A program made the position numbers and the translations under genes. A stretch of DNA of 64,000 nt from Acidiluteibacter sp963716125. Its GTDB lineage: Bacteria; Bacteroidota; Bacteroidia; Flavobacteriales_E; Vicingaceae. The notes beneath the pieces are model-generated. The model was not told where the DNA came from and did not search any database. It saw nothing but the letters and a program-made list of their open reading frames with translations. The stretch is taken from positions 3,100,001 to 3,164,000 of the forward strand of contig OY970294.1 in NCBI GenBank assembly GCA_963716125.1, in the 5' to 3' direction. The number at the start of each line of letters is the position of its first letter. Position 1 is the first letter of the stretch. Positions 53,364-63,187 of this stretch are shown here, one piece after another.

Positions 53364-54251
53364 TTGAAAAACAGTATTTATTTTGGTGCCTTCTTAGTTT
53401 TTTTAGGTGCTTGTAGCTATGGCGTTTTGGCAACTATTGTGAAAATAGCTTATCAAAATGGTTATACTACTCCCGAAGTTACCCTTTCGCAATTTTCCAT
53501 TGGTTGGATAGTATTATTAGGAATAGTAATGCTACAAAAAAAGAAGAAAGAAGAAAGTAAAAAAGGAACTAAAAAACAAAAAGCTAAACTTTTACTTTTT
53601 GGAACTTCTATTGGTTTAACAAGTATTTTCTATTATTTATGCGTCAAAAATTTAGAAGTTTCAATTGCTATCGTACTGCTGATGCAAAGTACATGGATGG
53701 GCGTTATTTTAGAATGGATAACCACAAAAAAGACACCCTCAAAACAAAAGCTAATAGCAGCAGCAACTGTTCTTATTGGAACTGCATTAGCAGCCAATTT
53801 ATTTTCTTCAAATTTTATATTTGATTTAAATGGCTTTATTTTTGGATTAATAGCCGCTTGTTCATACACTGTTACAGTTTATGCTTCTGGAAATATCTCT
53901 TTAAATATGCCAGCTATTCCACGAAGCTTTTGGATGCTAAGCGGTGGATTTATTATTGTAATAGGCTTTGCTTTACTGCATCAAATAACTTCATTCAATT
54001 ATGAGATACTTTACACTTATGGTTTATTGCTAGCATTATTTGGAACCATCTTGCCTCCTATTTTATTCGCTTATGGAATGCCAACTACTGGTGTAGGTAT
54101 AGGAACAATAATAGGAGCAGTAGAATTGCCTATTTCTGTATTAATGGCAGCTATTCTTTTAAAAGAAGAAGTAGTTTTAAGTCAGTGGTTGGGAGTTATT
54201 ATTATTCTTGTAGCTGTAGGATTAATGAATTGGCGAAAAGCAAAGAATTAA
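53364..54251 (+). CDS. DMT/EamA-family transporter
   Basis: A 295-residue protein with about ten transmembrane helices in two EamA halves. The start is a TTG at 53364 (KNSIYFGAFLVFLGACSYG follows), since no upstream ATG is in frame. A likely exporter of an amino acid or metabolite. A terminator shared with rocD follows. Confidence 0.78.
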   Translation: MKNSIYFGAFLVFLGACSYGVLATIVKIAYQNGYTTPEVTLSQFSIGWIVLLGIVMLQKKKKEESKKGTKKQKAKLLLFGTSIGLTSIFYYLCVKNLEVSIAIVLLMQSTWMGVILEWITTKKTPSKQKLIAAATVLIGTALAANLFSSNFIFDLNGFIFGLIAACSYTVTVYASGNISLNMPAIPRSFWMLSGGFIIVIGFALLHQITSFNYEILYTYGLLLALFGTILPPILFAYGMPTTGVGIGTIIGAVELPISVLMAAILLKEEVVLSQWLGVIIILVAVGLMNWRKAKN

Positions 54252-54256
54252 ACAAA

Positions 54257-54283
54257 AAAACGCCCGATTTTCATCGGGCGTTT
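54257..54283. terminator. Bidirectional terminator between the EamA gene and rocD
   Basis: CGCCCGAT (54261-54268) pairs with ATCGGGCG (54273-54280); A-run on one side and T-run on the other suit both converging genes. Confidence 0.85.
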
Positions 54284-54302
54284 CTATTTTATACTTTTTA
54301 GA

Positions 54303-55592
54303 TTATATTTTACCTTCAAAAGTCTTTAATGTAGTGATAATAATTTCTACACATTCCAACAATTGTTCATTGGTCATAACCAAAGGTGGTGCAAAACGAA
54401 TAATATTACCATGGGTTGGTTTAGCTAGTAAACCATTATTTTTTAATGCCATACATATATCCCAAGCGGTACTGCTATCTTCACTGTCGTTAATCACTAT
54501 TGCATTCAACAATCCTTTTCCTCTCACCAATGAAACCAATTTAGATTGATTGACATATTTTTGAATTTCTGAACGGAAAGTTTCGCCTAAATCGTATGCT
54601 TTTTGAGTTAAATCTTCATCAACAACTACTTGAAGTGCGGCCATAGCAACTCTGCAACCTAATGGATTTCCACCAAAAGTAGAACCATGTTGCCCAGGCT
54701 TTATAACCAACATTATATCATCATTTGCTAAAACAGCTGAAACAGGAAAAACACCTCCAGAAACCGCTTTTCCAAGAATTAAAATATCAGGTTTAAACCC
54801 AGCTTTACTTTCGCATGTTTTACCACTACAGCTGCAACCTTTACATACTGCTAATAAACTTCCAGTTCGAGCTATTCCAGTCTGAATTTCATCAGCCATA
54901 AACAAAACTCCAGCTTCTTTACACAATTTAGCAGCTCCTGCCATATAATTTTCATCAGGAACAAAAACCCCAGCTTCACCTTGAATAGGTTCTACTAAAA
55001 ACCCAGCGACATTTTCTTCTTTTACAGCTTTAGCCAAAGCATCTAAATCATTGTAAGGTATTTTAATAAAACCAGGTGTGTAAGGGCCAAAATTTTTGCG
55101 TGCATCTTCATCATTACTAAAAGAAACAATTGTGGTGGTTCTTCCATGAAAATTACCATCAACAACAATTATTTTAGCTTTATTTTCATCAATTCCCTTT
55201 TTCTCATAGGCCCATTTACGACATAATTTGATAGCAGTTTCTACAGCTTCTGCTCCAGTATTCATTGGCAAAACCTTGTCGTAGTCAAAATACTCTGTGA
55301 TGTACTTTTCAAACTGACCCAATATATCATTATAAAATGCTCTTGAAGTTAAGGTTAAAGTTTTCCCCTGCTCAATTAAAGCATCAACAATCTTAGGATG
55401 GCAATGACCTTGATTCACAGCAGAATAAGATGAAAGAAAATCATAATATCTTTTCCCTTCGATATCCCATACAAATACACCTTCGCCTTTGTTTAACACA
55501 ACAGGCAGTGGATGATAATTGTGTGCGCCATATTTATCTTCTAATTCTATTGCTCTTTCTGAGGTTATTTTATCGTCCATTATTGTGCTCAT
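54303..55592 (-). CDS. rocD: Ornithine aminotransferase with a Cys-rich insertion
   Basis: A class III PLP aminotransferase; the frame opens at a GTG (55601) but ATG 55592 (MSTIMDDK) is preferred, giving 429 residues. PLP Lys lies in LILGKAVSGGVFP, and motifs NTGAEAVETA, GNFHGRT and ADEIQTGIARTG are normal. Between AVC and KPDILILGK it carries an insertion with Cys in a C-x2-C-x-C-x4-C pattern (about residues 245-258) not found in the standard enzyme; it could bind a metal. It converts ornithine to glutamate semialdehyde, downstream of arginase. Confidence 0.88.
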   Translation of the reverse strand: MSTIMDDKITSERAIELEDKYGAHNYHPLPVVLNKGEGVFVWDIEGKRYYDFLSSYSAVNQGHCHPKIVDALIEQGKTLTLTSRAFYNDILGQFEKYITEYFDYDKVLPMNTGAEAVETAIKLCRKWAYEKKGIDENKAKIIVVDGNFHGRTTTIVSFSNDEDARKNFGPYTPGFIKIPYNDLDALAKAVKEENVAGFLVEPIQGEAGVFVPDENYMAGAAKLCKEAGVLFMADEIQTGIARTGSLLAVCKGCSCSGKTCESKAGFKPDILILGKAVSGGVFPVSAVLANDDIMLVIKPGQHGSTFGGNPLGCRVAMAALQVVVDEDLTQKAYDLGETFRSEIQKYVNQSKLVSLVRGKGLLNAIVINDSEDSSTAWDICMALKNNGLLAKPTHGNIIRFAPPLVMTNEQLLECVEIIITTLKTFEGKI

Positions 55593-55856
55593 ATATTTCA
55601 CTTTTTTAATATCTTCGAATTTATCGAAACTGATTTATACAAAGGTATCATTTCTAATTGTTAATTGTAAATTATTAATGAAGCAATGGGTCAATGGAAC
55701 AATTTATTAATGTAATAATGTTCAATTTCACAATGGATTAATAAATCAGTGAAATAACACAACATTCTACATTTAATTAATTATAAATAAAAACTTTAAA
55801 GATTAAAAGATTAAGAACTAGATGGAATAAAAATCAAAACACTAATTTTGCACGCT

Positions 55857-57287
55857 ATGGGTAGAAGAATTAGAAAACGTATTCCAATTTTGGAAAATGT
55901 AACCGTTTTGGATGCTGTTGCTGAAGGAAAAACAATCGCTAAGGTTGATGATTTAGTGATATTTTTGAATAATGCTGTTCCAGGTGATGTGGTGGATATT
56001 CAAGTTTTTAAAAAGAAAAGAAATTATGTAGAAGGCAGAGCTATTAAATTTCACAAATACTCTGAGAAAAGAGTAGAACCATTTTGTGAACATTTTGGAA
56101 CTTGTGGTGGATGTAAATGGCAATTTCTATCTTATGAAGATCAATTGGGTTACAAAGCAAAGCAAGTAAAAGATAATTTAGAGCGTTTAGCAAAAATAGA
56201 ATTGCCTGAATTTGAACCTATTTTAGGAGCTCCACAAACGAAATATTATAGAAATAAATTAGAATATACTTTTTCTAATAAGAGATGGTTTACAGAATCG
56301 GAAATAGCAACTGAAGAAAATTTAGATGAAGATGGCTTAGGTTTTCATGTACCCGGTAGGTTTGATAAAGTTTTGGATATTAATCATTGTTATCTTCAAG
56401 CTGATCCTTCCAATGCTATACGATTAGCCGTTAAAGCTTATGCAAAAGAAAATAATTTATCCTTTTTTGATATCCGCGATCAAAATGGATTATTAAGAAA
56501 TTTAATTATCCGAACAAGCTCCACAGGCGAATTGATGGTGATAGTTGTTTTTTATCAAGAAGAGAAAGAAAATAGAGAAGGTTTATTGAATCATTTAAAA
56601 AATAAATTTCCAGAAATAAGCAGTTTACAATATGTGATCAATGGAAAAGCAAATGACACCATTGGCGATCAAGAAGTGCTTACATTTTCAGGAAAAGATC
56701 ACATTTTAGAGAAAATGACCGATTATTCGGATAATTCTAAAGATATTTCCTTTAAAATAGGTCCAAAATCATTCTATCAAACCAATTCTGAACAAGCTGA
56801 AAATTTGTACAAAATAGCAGCTGATTTTGCAAAAATTGATAAAAATGATACCGTTTATGACTTATATACAGGTACCGGAACTATTGCCAATTATATAGCT
56901 AAACAAGCCAAGAAGGTAGTAGGAATTGAATATGTTCCCGAGGCAATTGAAGATGCGCATTACAATTCAAAAATGAATGGAATTTCCAATTGCAGTTTTT
57001 ATGCAGGGGATATGAAAGATGTTCTAACTGCTGATTTTGTTGCTAAAAATGGACAAGCAGACGTTATTATTACTGATCCTCCAAGGGCAGGAATGCATCC
57101 ATCCGTAATTGAGCGAATGCTGGAAATGAATCCAAAAAGAATAGTTTATGTGAGTTGCAACCCTGCTACACAAGCTAGAGATTTACAACTATTGGATGTA
57201 GCTTATAAAGTTACAAAAGTGCAAGCAGTGGATATGTTTCCTCATACACATCATATAGAAAATGTTGTAGCATTAGAAAGAAAATGA
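55857..57287 (+). CDS. rlmD: 23S rRNA (uracil-5) methyltransferase RlmD-like
   Basis: From ATG 55857 (MGRRIRKRIP) a 476-residue RNA methyltransferase: TRAM domain, CEHFGTCGGCKWQ with Cys ligands for an iron-sulphur cluster, SAM-binding DLYTGTGTIA and catalytic Cys in YVSCNPATQARDL. The earlier TTG at 55848 is less likely. It methylates a uracil in 23S rRNA, or is a TrmA-family relative. Confidence 0.9.
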   Translation: MGRRIRKRIPILENVTVLDAVAEGKTIAKVDDLVIFLNNAVPGDVVDIQVFKKKRNYVEGRAIKFHKYSEKRVEPFCEHFGTCGGCKWQFLSYEDQLGYKAKQVKDNLERLAKIELPEFEPILGAPQTKYYRNKLEYTFSNKRWFTESEIATEENLDEDGLGFHVPGRFDKVLDINHCYLQADPSNAIRLAVKAYAKENNLSFFDIRDQNGLLRNLIIRTSSTGELMVIVVFYQEEKENREGLLNHLKNKFPEISSLQYVINGKANDTIGDQEVLTFSGKDHILEKMTDYSDNSKDISFKIGPKSFYQTNSEQAENLYKIAADFAKIDKNDTVYDLYTGTGTIANYIAKQAKKVVGIEYVPEAIEDAHYNSKMNGISNCSFYAGDMKDVLTADFVAKNGQADVIITDPPRAGMHPSVIERMLEMNPKRIVYVSCNPATQARDLQLLDVAYKVTKVQAVDMFPHTHHIENVVALERK

Positions 57288-57898
57288 GCAATTTAGATAA
57301 AACATATTGGGATAAGAGATATCGTGAAGGCAATACAGGTTGGGACTTAGGCAATATCAGTCCTTCCCTGAAGGCTTATATTGACCAATTGGAAAATAAA
57401 GAATTAAAAATTTTGATTCCAGGTGGTGGCAATGCTTATGAATTGAGTTATTTACATGGCAAAGGATTTTCTAATTCCTATTTGATTGATCTCTCTCCTA
57501 CTGTGATTAATAATTTCCTAAAAAGAAATCCAACGATTGACAAAAAATATTTAATTGAAGGTAATTTCTTTGAACATAAAAGTCAATATGATTTAATTTT
57601 GGAGCAAACATTCTTTTGTGCTATTAATAGAAGTCTTCGTCAAGCTTATGTCAATCAAGTTTATAATTTATTAAAATCAAAAGGAAAATTAGTAGGATTA
57701 TTATGGAGTGTTGACCCTGTGGCTCAAGAACTAGATCCTAAAAGCCCTCCATTTGGTGGAACAAAAGAAGAGTACATTAATTATTTTAGTCAGAATCCTG
57801 TTGCTAATGGATTTAAAATTGAAACCTTAGAAGCTGCATACAATTCAATTTCACCAAGAAGTGGAAAAGAGTTATTTTTAATCACTCAAAAGAAATAG
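57284..57898 (+). CDS. TPMT-like thiol/thiopurine S-methyltransferase
   Basis: A 204-residue SAM-dependent methyltransferase: YWDKRYREGNTGWDLG and LIPGGGNAYELSYLH are the TPMT-family N-terminal and SAM motifs. It overlaps rlmD by four bases (ATGA), so the two are translationally coupled. Its substrate may be a toxic thiol, halide or metalloid. Confidence 0.85.
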   Translation: MSNLDKTYWDKRYREGNTGWDLGNISPSLKAYIDQLENKELKILIPGGGNAYELSYLHGKGFSNSYLIDLSPTVINNFLKRNPTIDKKYLIEGNFFEHKSQYDLILEQTFFCAINRSLRQAYVNQVYNLLKSKGKLVGLLWSVDPVAQELDPKSPPFGGTKEEYINYFSQNPVANGFKIETLEAAYNSISPRSGKELFLITQKK

Positions 57899-57941
57899 AA
57901 GAATTCAATTTCATTCTTTAAATTTGAAACAAAGTTCAATT

Positions 57942-58451
57942 ATGGTATCTGATAAAACACTTATACTCCATCACGATAAAATCAATCAAAAAGTAAATCG
58001 TATTGCCTATCAAATTTATGAAGACAATTACGAAGAAAAAGAATTGATTATGGCGGGTATAGCACCAAAAGGATATCATTTTGCTACTTTGCTAAGCGAT
58101 AAATTAAAGGAAATATCAAAAATAAAAGTTCAATTAGTTGAATTAAAAATCAACAAAGACAGTCCAATAGAAAGCGACATTACACTAAATTTGAATGAAA
58201 AAGATTTATCTAACAAAGTTATCATCGTTGTGGATGATGTGATGAATTCAGGAAAAACTTTAATATACGGCGTAAATTATTTTCTAAATGGTCCGGTTAA
58301 AAAATTATCCACTGCAGTTTTAGTAGAGCGCAGCCATAAACGTTTTCCTATAGCAGCTGATTATGTTGGCTTTTCTTTATCGACGACTTTGCAAGACCAT
58401 ATAGAAGTCACTTTCAATAAAAATGGCAAGCATAGTGTTTATCTTAGATAG
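57942..58451 (+). CDS. Phosphoribosyltransferase (PyrR-type)
   Basis: From ATG 57942 (MVSDKTLILH) a 169-residue type I phosphoribosyltransferase with the PRPP loop VIIVVDDVMNSGKTL and a PyrR-like tail. Likely uracil salvage or pyr-attenuation-type role. The ORF can be extended to a TTG at 57924. Confidence 0.82.
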   Translation: MVSDKTLILHHDKINQKVNRIAYQIYEDNYEEKELIMAGIAPKGYHFATLLSDKLKEISKIKVQLVELKINKDSPIESDITLNLNEKDLSNKVIIVVDDVMNSGKTLIYGVNYFLNGPVKKLSTAVLVERSHKRFPIAADYVGFSLSTTLQDHIEVTFNKNGKHSVYLR

Positions 58452-58497
58452 TTTATGATATACCAAGAATTATTTTTTGCCACAAGGTTCTAAATTA

Positions 58498-58567
58498 TGT
58501 CACCCTTTCAGGGTTTCTTTTCCAATCATATCTATTTTTTACAATAATATCAGCCTTTCAGGCTTGA
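58498..58567 (+). repeat. Dispersed palindromic repeat, third copy
   Basis: GTCACCCTTTCAGGGTT and CAGCCTTTCAGGCTT, about 45 bp apart, the same two cores as in the repeats at 38797 and 39066. It lies just before the second IS. Confidence 0.75.
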
Positions 58568-58639
58568 GCTCTTTTTCCATGAATCCATCGGCGGTCTTGT
58601 GCAAGAATGTAATTTATAGACATCATTGTATAAAAATTT

Positions 58640-59905
58640 AAGACCGTTGCAGGGGAAAATAGGTTGAAATTATTAGCAAATTAACACCTAATATTTTGTT
58701 ATATAGATATTTAAGTCGTATATTTATTGCATGGAATTACAGAAACAACCTACATTGGCAGACACAATTTGTGATTTGCGAGCAAGAAAGATAAAAAGGA
58801 CTTTTTTTGGCCAAATAAATAAATTAATCGATTGGGATGAGATAGAAAAGCTAATAGGTTCAGATTATACTAAAGGGAAAAGTGTAGTTGGCAAACCCTC
58901 TTATAGCGGTTTATTATTATTTAAAATGTGTCTTTTACAAAATTGGTATGGATTGAGTGATTACGAGGTAGAAGACAGGTTGAATGATAGTATCTCATTC
59001 AGCTACTTTTGTGGAATGAATATAGATCAAGTTGCTCCCGACCATAGTACTTTGAGTAGATTTAGGACCGCCCTAACGAAAACAAAAACCTTTGAGAAAC
59101 TTTTTCGCATAATTAATGCACAATTAGAAGCACACAATATCATTGTAAAGCAAGGAATTATTGTGGATGCAAGTGTGATTGAAACACCACTTCGACCAAA
59201 AGGAAAAACGAATCATAAGGTAACTGAAGATCGAACTGATGAAGAAGTAAAAGTGAAAAAAGAGTATGCAGAGAGTGTAGACAAAGATGGGACGTGGTTG
59301 AAAAAAAGAGGAAAGTATCATTTTGGTTATAAGAAGCATCACGCTACAGATCAAGAAGGAATGGTAATAGGAGTATTAACCACTACGGCAAGTACAAACG
59401 AGATTGCCAATTTAGAAGAGGTGTTAGATACAATAAATATAGATTTACCCAAAGGCATTCCTTTAAAAGCGGACAAAGGTTATCAATCAAAGAAAAATGT
59501 GGAGCTACTAAAAAAGAGAGAGTTTAAAAATCATATTCTTAAAAAGGCATTAATAAACAAGCCGTTAACTTATTGGGAGAAAAAATTCAATAAATTAATA
59601 GGTAAAACAAGATTTAAGGTAGAGCGGACTTTTGGAGGAATAAAAAGATGGTTTAACGGAGGAATGGCGAGATATAGGGGAATGGAAAAAATGCATACTC
59701 AGAACTTGATGGAGGCAATGTGTTATAATTTGTATCGAAGTCCGGGGATAGTTACGTCTAATTATAAAAATTAACGGAAGAACAGCAAGAAAATGAACTA
59801 TAAAGACAAGAAAAAGAACTAAAAATCACATCATATGACAAAAATTAATTGAAACTACTTCTAAAAGTTAGATTTGAATTATTAATTGGGTTTTGCAACG
59901 GTCTT
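58640..59905 (+). mobile_element. IS5-type insertion sequence, copy 2
   Basis: A 1266-bp element with 12-bp inverted ends AAGACCGTTGCA / TGCAACGGTCTT and a 5-bp target duplication AATTT at 58635-58639 and 59906-59910. It is the inverted partner of copy 1. Confidence 0.92.
58731..59774 (+). CDS. IS5 family transposase (copy 2)
   Basis: A 347-residue DDE transposase matching copy 1 except for Leu-to-Pro at the DL[L/P]KGIPL position, on comparison of the whole products. Catalytic residues (Asp in VDASV, Asp in KADKGY, Glu in KVERTF) are intact. Confidence 0.92.
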   Translation: MELQKQPTLADTICDLRARKIKRTFFGQINKLIDWDEIEKLIGSDYTKGKSVVGKPSYSGLLLFKMCLLQNWYGLSDYEVEDRLNDSISFSYFCGMNIDQVAPDHSTLSRFRTALTKTKTFEKLFRIINAQLEAHNIIVKQGIIVDASVIETPLRPKGKTNHKVTEDRTDEEVKVKKEYAESVDKDGTWLKKRGKYHFGYKKHHATDQEGMVIGVLTTTASTNEIANLEEVLDTINIDLPKGIPLKADKGYQSKKNVELLKKREFKNHILKKALINKPLTYWEKKFNKLIGKTRFKVERTFGGIKRWFNGGMARYRGMEKMHTQNLMEAMCYNLYRSPGIVTSNYKN

Positions 59906-60123
59906 AATTTCTAATAGTGTTATAAAAGAAAATTATAGAATTTACCTCTCTGATTTCTTAAGTAATAACTTAATCTCACGCAGTAATGACTTTGTTCACT
60001 TTATGCGGTTAATCTAGATTTAAAAACAGTTGGTTTTTTCACCGCAGAGACGCAAAGTGCGCAAATGGTCAATTTTTTTGCGACTTCGAAATTATTCTTT
60101 TTAACCATTATTGTTTGAGAGAT

Positions 60124-60261
60124 GATACCGATTTAGTAATCTAATGTCGCACACTTCGTTCCTCATTTGCTCCTTATCTTACTGTTCGGCATTTACCAAT
60201 TCTACGTTTTTAAAATGGTTCAATAAAATTTATATGCGGCATTAAAAAACTTAATTGGTAT
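60124..60261 (-). repeat. MITE-like dispersed repeat, copy 2 (inverted)
   Basis: Reads in reverse orientation relative to the copy at 34570-34821 and lacks its 115-bp insert. Its ends are ATACCGATTTA and TTAATTGGTAT, and inner words (for example ACGTTTTTAAAATGG, GCGGCATTAAAAAAC) match. The gap 59906-60374 otherwise holds a CCGCAGAGACGCAAAG word near 60043 and nothing else recognisable. Confidence 0.75.
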
Positions 60262-60374
60262 GAGTACTTAGAAAGCAAAAATAAAAATTCGGTGAATCTC
60301 ACTAACTTTCTTATTATCTATACTTATAGTAAGAATAGATTTAACTGGATTCGGAGAAATACAGACTATAAAGA

Positions 60375-60884
60375 CTAAAATTCCTCATATAAAAGTGCAA
60401 CTATTTTCTTTGCTGTTAAGTTATCTACTGAAATAAGGTGTTGTGCTTGAGAATAAAACTTATTTCTTTCTGATAGTTTTTTCTCAATAAAAGCTTTTAG
60501 TTCATCATCTGATAAGTTAGCAATTAATGGTCTTTTGCTTTTATTGGCTCTTAATCTTCCAAAAAGAATTTTTTCGGATACATTCAAATAAATAGATGTT
60601 GATATGCTATTTATAAACTCCATATTATCATTAAAACAAGGAGTTCCTCCACCACTTGCCAGTACAAAATTTTCCTCTGCATGCACTATTTCTTTAAGGG
60701 TATCAGATTCAATTTGTCTAAAGTACTCTTCTCCTTTTTCTTGAAAAATTTCAGATATACTTAGTTTGTATTTTTGTTCAATGAAGTTGTCTAAATCTAT
60801 AAAAGGTAAATTCAGCAATCGAGCCATTTTTTTACCCAATTTAGATTTCCCTGAACCCATAAATCCAATTAATACAACTTTCAT
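60375..60884 (-). CDS. aroK: Shikimate kinase
   Basis: A 169-residue kinase with Walker A GFMGSGKSKLG, FIDLDNFIEQ, LASGGGTPCF and RPLIANLS. It phosphorylates shikimate in chorismate synthesis. It overlaps the preceding SDR stop by one base. Confidence 0.93.
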   Translation of the reverse strand: MKVVLIGFMGSGKSKLGKKMARLLNLPFIDLDNFIEQKYKLSISEIFQEKGEEYFRQIESDTLKEIVHAEENFVLASGGGTPCFNDNMEFINSISTSIYLNVSEKILFGRLRANKSKRPLIANLSDDELKAFIEKKLSERNKFYSQAQHLISVDNLTAKKIVALLYEEF

Positions 60885-61699
60885 TAAGGTAATTTATCAA
60901 AAGGAGAGTCAGGTTCTTTGGCCATTGTGTTATAAACAGCTCGCTCAAATAATTTAGGGAAAATTCTGCTTAGTCCTCTCACTAATAAACCATCCCAAGT
61001 TAAAGTAATGGTTCGTTTACGTTTTACTACTCCTTTATACATATGAGCCGCTACATCTTTTGGGCTCATCATTTTACCTTCCTCACGAGGAGATTTGCCT
61101 TGAGGTGATCCATCAGCTGTTAATGCCGCATTTCTAATATTTGATGAAGTAAAACCAGGGCAAGCTACCATTACGTGAAGTCCAGTTGTTTTGTTTTCAG
61201 TCCTTAATGAGTTTAAAAACCCTTGCATCGCATATTTACTTGCTGAATAACCTGTTCGAGCTGGCAAACCTATTAAACCACCAACAGATGAAACACCTAC
61301 AATTGAACCTTTATTCTCTAATAAATAAGGCAATGCATATTTGGTAGTGTAAACTGTTCCCCAGAAATTAACTTGCATTACTTTTTCGATTACTGAAATG
61401 TCTGCATCATTAAATAAAGCTCTCATTGAAATTCCTGCATTATTTATTAAAACATGGATCGTTTGATAAGCTTTTATTGTTTCATCAACAATGCGTTTGC
61501 AATCTTCTTTAATACTTACATCAGCATTTACAGCAATACAATCAATATTTTTTGATTTAAATTCAGTTAAAGTTGTTTCTAAATTTTGGGTGCTACGTGC
61601 TACCAAAACTACCTTGTTGCCCTTAAGACCAAAGTATTCGGCTGTTGCTTTTCCAATCCCAGATGTAGCGCCTGTAATGATGACTACCTTCGATGTCAT
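60884..61699 (-). CDS. Short-chain dehydrogenase/reductase
   Basis: A 271-residue Rossmann enzyme with TGATSGIG, NNAG and catalytic YSASK. The C-terminal extension (ERAVYNTMAKEPD) is hydrophilic. Substrate unknown; cotranscribed with aroK (shared ATGA-type junction). Confidence 0.85.
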   Translation of the reverse strand: MTSKVVIITGATSGIGKATAEYFGLKGNKVVLVARSTQNLETTLTEFKSKNIDCIAVNADVSIKEDCKRIVDETIKAYQTIHVLINNAGISMRALFNDADISVIEKVMQVNFWGTVYTTKYALPYLLENKGSIVGVSSVGGLIGLPARTGYSASKYAMQGFLNSLRTENKTTGLHVMVACPGFTSSNIRNAALTADGSPQGKSPREEGKMMSPKDVAAHMYKGVVKRKRTITLTWDGLLVRGLSRIFPKLFERAVYNTMAKEPDSPFDKLP

Positions 61700-61782
61700 A
61701 TCTTATCTAATATCTTGTTTGAATTTAAAGATAAAGTGTATTTCTTTGCTAATAATTTTATTTACGTAAAAGTACACTAAGA

Positions 61783-62946
61783 ATGGATATTCTTGAAGTT
61801 AATGAGCAGAAATATATTAACGAATTTTTAAAATTACCTAAAAGCATCTATAAAAATGATCAGAATTGGGTGCCACATTTACGTCAAGACATAGAAAAAG
61901 TCTTTGATAAAAAGGCGAATAAGTACTTTAGACATGGTGAAGCTATTCGATGGATTTTGAAAGATGAAAAAAGCAAAACCATAGGAAGAATTGCTGCTTT
62001 TGTGAATAAAAAAACGGTTAATTCATTTCAGCAGCCTACTGGTGGTCTTGGATTTTTTGAATGTATAGATAATCAAAACGCTGCATTTTTACTTTTTGAC
62101 AAGGCAAAAAAATGGCTCTTAGAAAACGGAATGGAAGCCATGGATGGGCCAATAAACTTTGGGGAAAAAGATAAATTTTGGGGTTTAATTACAGAAAATT
62201 TTACTGCACCTCCCTATTACAATCAAAATTACAATCCATCTTATTATGTTCCTTTTTTTGAAAATTATGGGTTTCAAATTTATTATGAGCAATATATCTA
62301 TTCAAGAAACACAACTGATCCTCTGGCTGATCTTTTGATTGAAAAAGCAGATCGTATTGCCAGAAATGATAGTTATACCTTTGAGACCATCAAAAAAAAC
62401 AATCTACCAAAATATGCAGAAGACTTTAGAACCATTTACAATAGAGCATGGCTCAAACATGAAGGTTTTAAAGGAATGGAACAGAAACAAGCCATGACGA
62501 TTATGAAAACAATAAAACCCATTATAGATGAAGATTTGATTCACTTTGCCTATTATGATGGAATACCTGTTGGATTTTTTATTGCATTACCTGAAATCAA
62601 TCAAATATTTAAAAAAGTAGGCGATAACTTTAATTGGTGGGGAAAATTAAAATTTTTCATTTATCAGCAAATGGGTGTTTGCGATACTTTTTTTGGATTA
62701 GCTTTTGGAATTGATCCAGCGCATCAAAGTAAAGGTTTGGAGGGTGCTTTATTTAATAGTATAAAAAAACAAGTTGCTATTAAAAATAGATATAAAGATG
62801 TGGTGATAACTTGGATTGGAGACTTCAATCCGAAGATGATTCATGTAATTGAGAATTTAGGAGCAACAAAATTAAGAACACTTTGCACTTATCGCTACTT
62901 ATTTGACAGAGAAAAGCCATTTGAACACACAAAAATAATAGGCTAA
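61783..62946 (+). CDS. GNAT-like hypothetical protein
   Basis: A 387-residue protein that I recognise as the long GNAT-like family in Bacteroidota: an N-terminal domain (SIYKNDQNWVPHLRQD), a mid part beginning NNLPKYAEDFRTIYNRAW and a C-terminal acyl-CoA-like fold (GIPVGFFIALPE ... IDPAHQSKGLEGALF). Function unknown; divergent from the SDR. Confidence 0.6.
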   Translation: MDILEVNEQKYINEFLKLPKSIYKNDQNWVPHLRQDIEKVFDKKANKYFRHGEAIRWILKDEKSKTIGRIAAFVNKKTVNSFQQPTGGLGFFECIDNQNAAFLLFDKAKKWLLENGMEAMDGPINFGEKDKFWGLITENFTAPPYYNQNYNPSYYVPFFENYGFQIYYEQYIYSRNTTDPLADLLIEKADRIARNDSYTFETIKKNNLPKYAEDFRTIYNRAWLKHEGFKGMEQKQAMTIMKTIKPIIDEDLIHFAYYDGIPVGFFIALPEINQIFKKVGDNFNWWGKLKFFIYQQMGVCDTFFGLAFGIDPAHQSKGLEGALFNSIKKQVAIKNRYKDVVITWIGDFNPKMIHVIENLGATKLRTLCTYRYLFDREKPFEHTKIIG

Positions 62947-63009
62947 ATATTTGAAAGTATTGAAGATATAAAATAAATAAAAAAAAGACAAAAAATCCAC
63001 CCTTTCTGC

Positions 63010-63040
63010 TTTGTCAGTTAGAATAATCGTTTTATATTTG
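63010..63040 (+). promoter_or_regulatory. tRNA-Lys promoter (TTTG-N19-TATATTTG)
   Basis: TTTG at 63010-63013, then 19 bp, then TATATTTG at 63033-63040: an exact Bacteroidota housekeeping promoter ahead of the tRNA. Confidence 0.85.
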
Positions 63041-63059
63041 CAACCGCTTAACAAAGCAG

Positions 63060-63132
63060 GACTTGTTAGCTCAGCTGGTAGAGCACATCCCTTTTAAGGA
63101 TGGGGTCCTGGGTTCGAACCCCAGACAAGTCA
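63060..63132 (+). tRNA. tRNA-Lys (anticodon TTT)
   Basis: Acceptor GACTTGT pairs with ACAAGTC; the anticodon stem CATCC/GGATG holds a CTTTTAA loop (anticodon TTT, positions 34-36). The T-loop TTCGAAC is standard. No encoded CCA. Confidence 0.95.
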
Positions 63133-63136
63133 CTGA

Positions 63137-63165
63137 AATCCTCTCGAATACTCGAGGGGATTTTT
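63137..63165 (+). terminator. Terminator after tRNA-Lys
   Basis: AATCCTCTCGA pairs with TCGAGGGGATT (one wobble) followed by T5. Confidence 0.75.
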
Positions 63166-63187
63166 AGTTTATAGTCAAAAAATCATC

